From Gammaproteobacteria bacterium (lineage in GTDB: Bacteria; Pseudomonadota; Gammaproteobacteria; SZUA-229): a DNA stretch of 5,883 nt. The stretch covers positions 1-5,883 of the forward strand of contig JARFQK010000019.1 in assembly GCA_029287815.1 (NCBI GenBank), read 5' to 3'. The notes below the pieces were generated by a model. The model saw nothing but the letters and a program-made list of their open reading frames with translations, was not told the DNA's origin and searched no databases. The position numbers and the translations under genes are program-made. Within the stretch, counting starts at the first letter, position 1, and every line of letters begins with the position of its first letter. Shown here one piece after another: positions 5,520-5,883 of this stretch.

Positions 5520-5883
5520 CTAGACAGCCACGACGGCCTTGATGTGCGGATGGGCCTCGTATCCGACCAGTTCAAAGTCCTCATATTTGAAGTCGAATAT
5601 CGATCGAACCTCTGGATTAATTTTCATTACCGGCAACGGATAGGGTGTCCTCGACAGTTGGAGATCCGCCTGTTCAAGATGGTTCGCGTAAAGGTGTGCA
5701 TCACCCAGCGTATGAACGAAATCACCCGGCGCCAGATCACATACCTGGGCAATCATCAGCGTCAGCAAGGCGTAGGATGCAATATTAAAAGGCACCCCGA
5801 GGAAAATATCCGCGCTGCGCTGATACAGCTGACAGGACAGCCTGCCGTTGGCCACGTAGAACTGAAACAGCATGTGACAGGGT
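5520..5883 (-). CDS. thyA: Thymidylate synthase, C-terminal part (5' end beyond window)
   Basis: ThyA methylates dUMP to dTMP using 5,10-methylene-tetrahydrofolate, releasing dihydrofolate that FolA recycles. The frame runs from the window's right edge to TAG at 5522-5520 and covers roughly the last 121 residues. The first readable codons give PCHMLFQFYV, so the catalytic cysteine (E. coli C146) is present, encoded at 5879-5877. Other family signatures follow in order: CQLYQRSADIFLGVPFNIASYALL (Arg, Asp and Asn of the dUMP site), GDFVHTLGDAHLYANH (the His and Tyr that hold the dUMP ribose), the IFDFKYEDFEL segment and the C-terminal tail HPHIKAVVAV, whose end closes over the active site. An internal ATG at 5873 is not the start, because it lies after the catalytic cysteine. 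folA follows downstream, with no convincing terminator between them. Confidence 0.96.
   Translation of the reverse strand, partial: PCHMLFQFYVANGRLSCQLYQRSADIFLGVPFNIASYALLTLMIAQVCDLAPGDFVHTLGDAHLYANHLEQADLQLSRTPYPLPVMKINPEVRSIFDFKYEDFELVGYEAHPHIKAVVAV

Overview
The window is a chromosomal housekeeping segment from a proteobacterium, most likely a gammaproteobacterium. The evidence is gene order and protein similarity: it is a variant of the E. coli arrangement lptD-surA-pdxA-rsmA-apaG-apaH, with folA converging on apaH. I do not recognise the genus. I see no tRNA, rRNA, CRISPR array, prophage, insertion sequence or defence system.

Layout. The plus-strand block covers positions 1-4603. It holds the 3' end of lptD (outer-membrane LPS translocon), surA (periplasmic chaperone and prolyl isomerase), rsmA (16S rRNA dimethyltransferase), apaG, a small SAM-dependent methyltransferase of uncertain substrate, and apaH (Ap4A hydrolase). 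The genes are tightly spaced except at rsmA-apaG, where a roughly 100-bp gap carries an extended -10 promoter candidate. Two things differ from the E. coli order: pdxA is absent between surA and rsmA, and a methyltransferase gene sits between apaG and apaH. The minus-strand block covers 4803-5883. It holds the 3' part of thyA followed by folA, ending at a clear intrinsic terminator (4709-4744) in the space convergent with apaH.

How the genes work together. LptD and SurA are functionally coupled, because SurA chaperones outer-membrane beta-barrels including LptD. RsmA, ApaG and ApaH are a conserved neighbourhood linking ribosome maturation with dinucleoside polyphosphate turnover. ThyA and FolA form one metabolic cycle: thymidylate synthase oxidises methylene-tetrahydrofolate to dihydrofolate while making dTMP, and DHFR reduces it back.

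Non-coding content. The 199-bp apaH/folA gap holds the folA terminator and a 12-codon ORF resembling a type IV prepilin leader. The 216-bp thyA-folA spacer holds the most unusual structure in the window. It is a 31-bp imperfect inverted repeat (27/31 matches), each arm built from 10-bp tandem units, separated by 92 bp that contain a plausible folA promoter and a 7-A run. It resembles a dispersed intergenic repeat element and is the best candidate for something undescribed. The evidence here is structural only, and I see no complete novel multi-gene system.
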